From Allobosea sp. (GTDB lineage Bacteria > Pseudomonadota > Alphaproteobacteria > Rhizobiales > Beijerinckiaceae), in assembly GCA_021732895.1 (NCBI GenBank), contig JAKFWE010000436.1:1-8535 (forward strand): a DNA stretch of 8,535 nucleotides, in the 5' to 3' direction. This document shows, in pieces, positions 6,001 through 8,535 of this stretch. The translations under genes were made by a program, and so were the position numbers. The notes below the pieces were generated by a model. It saw only the letters and a program-made list of their open reading frames with translations. It was not told the origin of the DNA and ran no database searches. The stretch's first letter is position 1; each line of letters begins with the position of its first letter.

Positions 6001-6029
6001 AAAAGCCCGGCCGGAAACCGCCGGGTTTT
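6001..6029 (+). terminator. rho-independent terminator of carD
   Basis: AAAA (6001-6004), CCCGG (6006-6010) and CGG (6012-6014) pair with CCG (6018-6020), CCGGG (6021-6025) and TTTT (6026-6029), around an AAA loop and with single bulges at 6005 and 6011. The T-run and the position 27 bases after the carD stop fit an intrinsic terminator. The A-run on the other side means it could also work for the convergent - strand gene. Confidence 0.8.
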
Positions 6030-6039
6030 CCTGTTTTCG

Positions 6040-6116
6040 TCATTGCGAGCTTGAGCGAAGCAATCCAGCGTCTCGCTCAACGCCCTCCTGGATTGCTTCG
6101 CTCAAGCTCGCAATGA
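6040..6116. repeat. perfect 29-bp inverted repeat (dispersed intergenic palindrome type)
   Basis: The left arm 6040-6068 (beginning TCATTGCGAGC, ending GCAATCCAG) is the exact reverse complement of 6088-6116. The 19-base loop is 6069-6087. The core wording, CATTGCGAG ... GAAGCAATCCAG, is that of a repeat found many times in intergenic regions of alphaproteobacteria such as Bradyrhizobium, as I recall it. It lies between two convergent genes and could also end transcription from both sides. Confidence 0.9.
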
Positions 6117-6128
6117 TGGAAATGACCC

Positions 6129-6998
6129 TCAGGCCGCCCCCGTCTCCGCCGCGAGAAACGCCACTGCGCGCTCCCACGCCGTCCTCGCCGCCGCGGCGTT
6201 GTAGCGTTCCGCGCTGGTGTCGTTGTGGAAGGCGTGATCGACGTCGGGATAGATCACGATTTCATGGCGCACCGCCGCCGTCCTGAGGGCCGCTTCGTAG
6301 GCGGGCAGCATCTGGATCAGTCGTGTGTCGCGCGCGGCGTGCTGGATCAGCAGCCGCGCCTTGATCTGCCCGACCTTGGCAAGCTCTGGCGAACGCCCAT
6401 AGAACACCACGCCGGCGGCGAGCTCCGGCGCTGCGACGGCGATGTCGTTGACCGTGCCGCCGCCCCAGCAGAAGCCGACCGCGCCGGTCTTGCCGGTGGC
6501 GTCCGGACGAGCCGCGAGGAATGTCAGAGCGGCCCGGCCCTGCGTCACGGCCGCATCGACGCTCAACTGCGGAAACAGTGCGCGGGCGGCGTCCGGGTCC
6601 GCCGGCGTGCCGCCGAGCGGGGCCAGGAAATCGAGCCCGAGCGCCGTGAAGCCAGCCAGCGCCATGCGCCGCGTGACGTCCTCGATGTGCGGGTTGAGGC
6701 CGCGGTTCTCGTGAATGACGAGCACGCCGCCGCGCGTCCCGGCGCTCCTCGGCGCACAGAGGTAGCCCTTGAGCGCGACGCCGCCGACGCTCTGGTCGAG
6801 CCGCGACGTCGTCAGTCTGGCGTCGTCGGGCGCGATCTGCTGGGCCTGGGCGTAGTTGGGCTCCAGCAGCGCCAGCGCGGCCTGGGCTGCCGCGGCCGAA
6901 CCGGCCAGCACCGCGAGCCGGTTCATGAAATCGCGCCGGGCCAGCGGCCTGTGGGTGTACTCGTCGTAGAGTTCGACGATGCGACGATCGAGCGACAT
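6129..6998 (-). CDS. Tat-exported dienelactone hydrolase family protein
   Basis: This 289-residue alpha/beta hydrolase belongs to the dienelactone hydrolase family. The nucleophile is Cys177 in GFCWGG, with Asp224 (in AARDTRL) and His255 (in DVDHAFHND) completing the triad. Glu97 in IHENRG matches the glutamate that holds the cysteine in family members. Members open lactone or ester bonds; the true substrate here is unknown and need not be a dienelactone. The N-terminus has a twin-arginine motif LARRDFMNRL (19-28), a hydrophobic stretch (29-45) and a possible cleavage site after NYAQA, so export to the periplasm is likely. The 19 residues before the motif are typical for this exported subgroup, as I recall. 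ATG at 6996-6998 has GGAGG (complement of 7004-7008) 5 bases upstream. The gene diverges from rpoH2 across 101 bp and converges on carD. Confidence 0.9.
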   Translation of the reverse strand: MSLDRRIVELYDEYTHRPLARRDFMNRLAVLAGSAAAAQAALALLEPNYAQAQQIAPDDARLTTSRLDQSVGGVALKGYLCAPRSAGTRGGVLVIHENRGLNPHIEDVTRRMALAGFTALGLDFLAPLGGTPADPDAARALFPQLSVDAAVTQGRAALTFLAARPDATGKTGAVGFCWGGGTVNDIAVAAPELAAGVVFYGRSPELAKVGQIKARLLIQHAARDTRLIQMLPAYEAALRTAAVRHEIVIYPDVDHAFHNDTSAERYNAAAARTAWERAVAFLAAETGAA

Positions 6999-7099
6999 GC
7001 GCGCCTCCGGCGGCTGCGAACAATTAACGGTCGTTCAGAAACGGGTGATCCATGGTCGCCGCCCTTCCGTATCATCTAGCACGGACATGGGAGGCGGTC

Positions 7100-7969
7100 A
7101 TGAGCGATGACGGCGGAGTCGATCGCAGCTTCGTGAAAGCGGCGATGTCGGCGCCGTTTCTGGAGCGCGAGGAGGAGCGCCTGCTGGCGCTGCGCTGGCG
7201 CGACCATGGCGAAGAGGCGGCCATGCACAAGCTGGCCTCGGCGCATATGCGGCTGGTCATCGCGATGGCGTCGCGTTTCCGGCGCTACGGTCTGCCGCTC
7301 TCGGACCTGATACAGGAAGGCCATGTCGGCCTGCTCGAGGCGGCGGCCCGTTTCGAGCCGGCGCGCGAGGTGCGCTTCTCGACCTATGCGACCTGGTGGA
7401 TCAGGGCCTCGATCCAGGACTTCATCCTGCGCAACTGGTCGATCGTGCGTGGCGGCACGTCGTCGGGCCAGAAGGCGCTGTTCTTCAACCTGCGCCGGCT
7501 GCGCGCGAGACTGACGCGCGGCGGTCAGGACCGCATCGACGAGGCGGTCTATGGCGGCATCGCGGCGCAGATCGGGGTCAGCCGGGCGGACGTCGCCGCG
7601 ATGGACGCCCGCCTTTCGGGCCATGACATCTCGCTGAACGCGCCGCTCGGCGACGATGACGCGTCCGGTGGAGAACGCATGGACATGATCCCCGACAACG
7701 CGCTGCTGCAGGACGAGGCGGTTGGCGAAATCATCGACGCCGACCGCCGGGTCAACTGGCTGAATTCGGCCCTGGCCGTGCTCTCGGAGCGCGAACTGAA
7801 GATCGTGCGCGAGCGCCGGCTGGTGGAGGAGGCCTGCACGCTCGATGCGCTCGGCCAGCGTCTCGGCATCTCCAAGGAGCGGGTGCGCCAGATCGAAAGC
7901 CGCGCGTTGGAGAAACTGCGGCAGGCCCTGCTCGCCCAGCATCCGCACGGCGCGGCGATGCTGTCCTGA
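7100..7969 (+). CDS. rpoH2: RNA polymerase sigma-32 factor, RpoH2-type
   Basis: The 289-residue product is a heat-shock-type sigma factor. Region 2 (about 46-112) includes HMRLVIAMA, DLIQEGHVGLLEAA (69-82) and FSTYATWWIRASIQDFILRNW (93-113, in two conserved blocks). The RpoH box QKALFFNLRR (124-133) is diagnostic. Region 4 (about 246-276) carries the -35-binding helix-turn-helix with GISKERVRQIESRALEKLR. The motif wording, including SIVRGGTSSGQKALFFNLRRLRARL split across 114-138, resembles rhizobial RpoH2 more than RpoH1. In those bacteria RpoH2 often works under the general stress sigma EcfG, but I found no GGAAC-N16/17-CGTT promoter upstream. ATG 7100 is chosen because GGGAGG (7089-7094) lies 5 bases before it; ATG 7052 in frame would add 16 residues with a poor ribosome-binding site. 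RpoH2 rather than RpoH1 is the less certain part. Confidence 0.9.
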   Translation: MSDDGGVDRSFVKAAMSAPFLEREEERLLALRWRDHGEEAAMHKLASAHMRLVIAMASRFRRYGLPLSDLIQEGHVGLLEAAARFEPAREVRFSTYATWWIRASIQDFILRNWSIVRGGTSSGQKALFFNLRRLRARLTRGGQDRIDEAVYGGIAAQIGVSRADVAAMDARLSGHDISLNAPLGDDDASGGERMDMIPDNALLQDEAVGEIIDADRRVNWLNSALAVLSERELKIVRERRLVEEACTLDALGQRLGISKERVRQIESRALEKLRQALLAQHPHGAAMLS

Positions 7970-7978
7970 TCCCCGCCG

Positions 7979-8535
7979 CTATTCGACGACGATCTTGTAG
8001 CGCTGGCCGGGTGTGAGCCTGCTGTTGCGCTCCAGTCCGTTCAGCACCAGGAACTGGTCGAGGCCGCGCTCGGGCGTCGTCATCCGGGCGGCCATGCTGG
8101 CCGGGGTGTCGTCGGCGCCGGCGGTCGCCAGCCGGATCTGGGTCGGACGCGCCGCGCCGGCTTCCGCCGGGCTCAGCGTTCTGAAGCTGTCCAGCAAGGC
8201 CCGCATCTGGCCTTCGGGGTCGGTCGTCCCGCGCGCCGCGACGATGAAGCGATAGACCCGCGCGCCGGACTGAACCGCCGCCAGCCGGAAGCTCCAGTCC
8301 GAGCCGCGGCCCGTCGTCAGCACGGCGGGCTGTCCCGCGATCTCGAGCTTCTCGACCGGCCCCGTGGCGACGCCGTCAATCCAGCCGGACGCGACATAGG
8401 CTTCCAGCGTCTGCCCGGCGCCGAGCGTGACCGAATCGAAGCGCAGCGCCTGTCCGCCGCCGCTGACGCCGACGACCATGTCGCGCGCCGCCTCCAGCCT
8501 GAAGCCGGGCGGCGCCGAAAAGGCGATCCGCAGCG
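7979..8535 (-). CDS. M48-family metalloprotease, C-terminal part (5' end outside window)
   Basis: The frame stays open to the window edge, so the ATG at 8477-8479 is internal and the true start lies beyond base 8535. The visible 184 residues begin LRIAFSAPPGFRLE and run into a domain with GGGQALRFDSV, SGWIDG, SDWSFRLAAV and RFIVAARG. A short LysM-like end follows, with LDQFLVLNGLERNSRLTPGQ and a final RYKIVVE. I recognise this as the C-terminal module of alphaproteobacterial Ste24-like M48 peptidases, which are envelope zinc proteases often bearing such a LysM-like end. The HEXXH zinc site is not in view, so activity cannot be confirmed. Codon use matches its neighbours. Its TAG stop (complement of 7979-7981) lies 9 bp from the convergent rpoH2 stop. 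Confidence 0.75.
   Translation of the reverse strand, partial: LRIAFSAPPGFRLEAARDMVVGVSGGGQALRFDSVTLGAGQTLEAYVASGWIDGVATGPVEKLEIAGQPAVLTTGRGSDWSFRLAAVQSGARVYRFIVAARGTTDPEGQMRALLDSFRTLSPAEAGAARPTQIRLATAGADDTPASMAARMTTPERGLDQFLVLNGLERNSRLTPGQRYKIVVE

Noticed and set aside
7017..7036. EcfG-type promoter or GAAC/GTTC dyad before rpoH2
   Set aside because: The -35-like CGAAC and the CGTT are only 10 bases apart instead of 16-17, and the dyad arms are only 4 bp long.
7052..7099. Earlier rpoH2 start at ATG 7052
   Set aside because: The preceding sequence lacks a good ribosome-binding site, while GGGAGG sits directly before ATG 7100.

Overview
The window is a GC-rich (about two-thirds G+C) stretch of chromosome from an alphaproteobacterium, most likely of the order Hyphomicrobiales (Rhizobiales). 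This placement rests on recognisable protein types: a SUV3-like helicase with a long low-complexity tail, an S4-domain protein, an FdxA-type 7Fe ferredoxin and a CarD/CdnL regulator in one order, an RpoH2-type heat-shock sigma factor, and the C-terminal module of an alphaproteobacterial M48 metalloprotease. A Bosea- or Methylobacterium-like genus is a guess from memory, not a search result. I see no phage, insertion sequence, CRISPR array, tRNA or rRNA.

Layout: 1-191 is the 3' end of an alpha/beta hydrolase gene (+). 192-677 is a long non-coding gap holding two related imperfect palindromes and a dense cluster of GANTC (CcrM methyltransferase) sites. 678-5973 is a co-directional cluster on the + strand: SUV3-like RNA helicase, S4 RNA-binding protein, ferredoxin FdxA and CarD. 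The helicase and S4 genes lie close together and both appear to start with TTG. fdxA and carD each have a candidate promoter of their own, and carD has a long, GC-rich leader. A rho-independent terminator (6001-6029) closes the cluster. It is followed by a near-perfect 29-bp inverted repeat (6040-6116) of the dispersed intergenic kind. A Tat-exported dienelactone-hydrolase-family enzyme lies on the - strand (6129-6998). It is divergent from rpoH2 (7100-7969, +), whose 3' end is 9 bp from the convergent end of a truncated M48 metalloprotease gene (7979-8535, -).

How the genes may work together: the helicase and S4 protein point to RNA remodelling or ribosome-linked RNA handling. FdxA is a low-potential electron carrier, and CarD stabilises RNA polymerase-promoter open complexes, especially at rRNA and growth-related promoters. 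RpoH2 is an alternative sigma factor for stress transcription, and the M48 protein is probably an envelope protease. The gene set is therefore housekeeping and stress core genome. I found no convincing new defence or mobile system. The observations most worth checking are regulatory: the GANTC cluster and duplicated palindromes before the helicase, the palindrome over the putative carD -10 element, and the helicase's charge-segregated tail.
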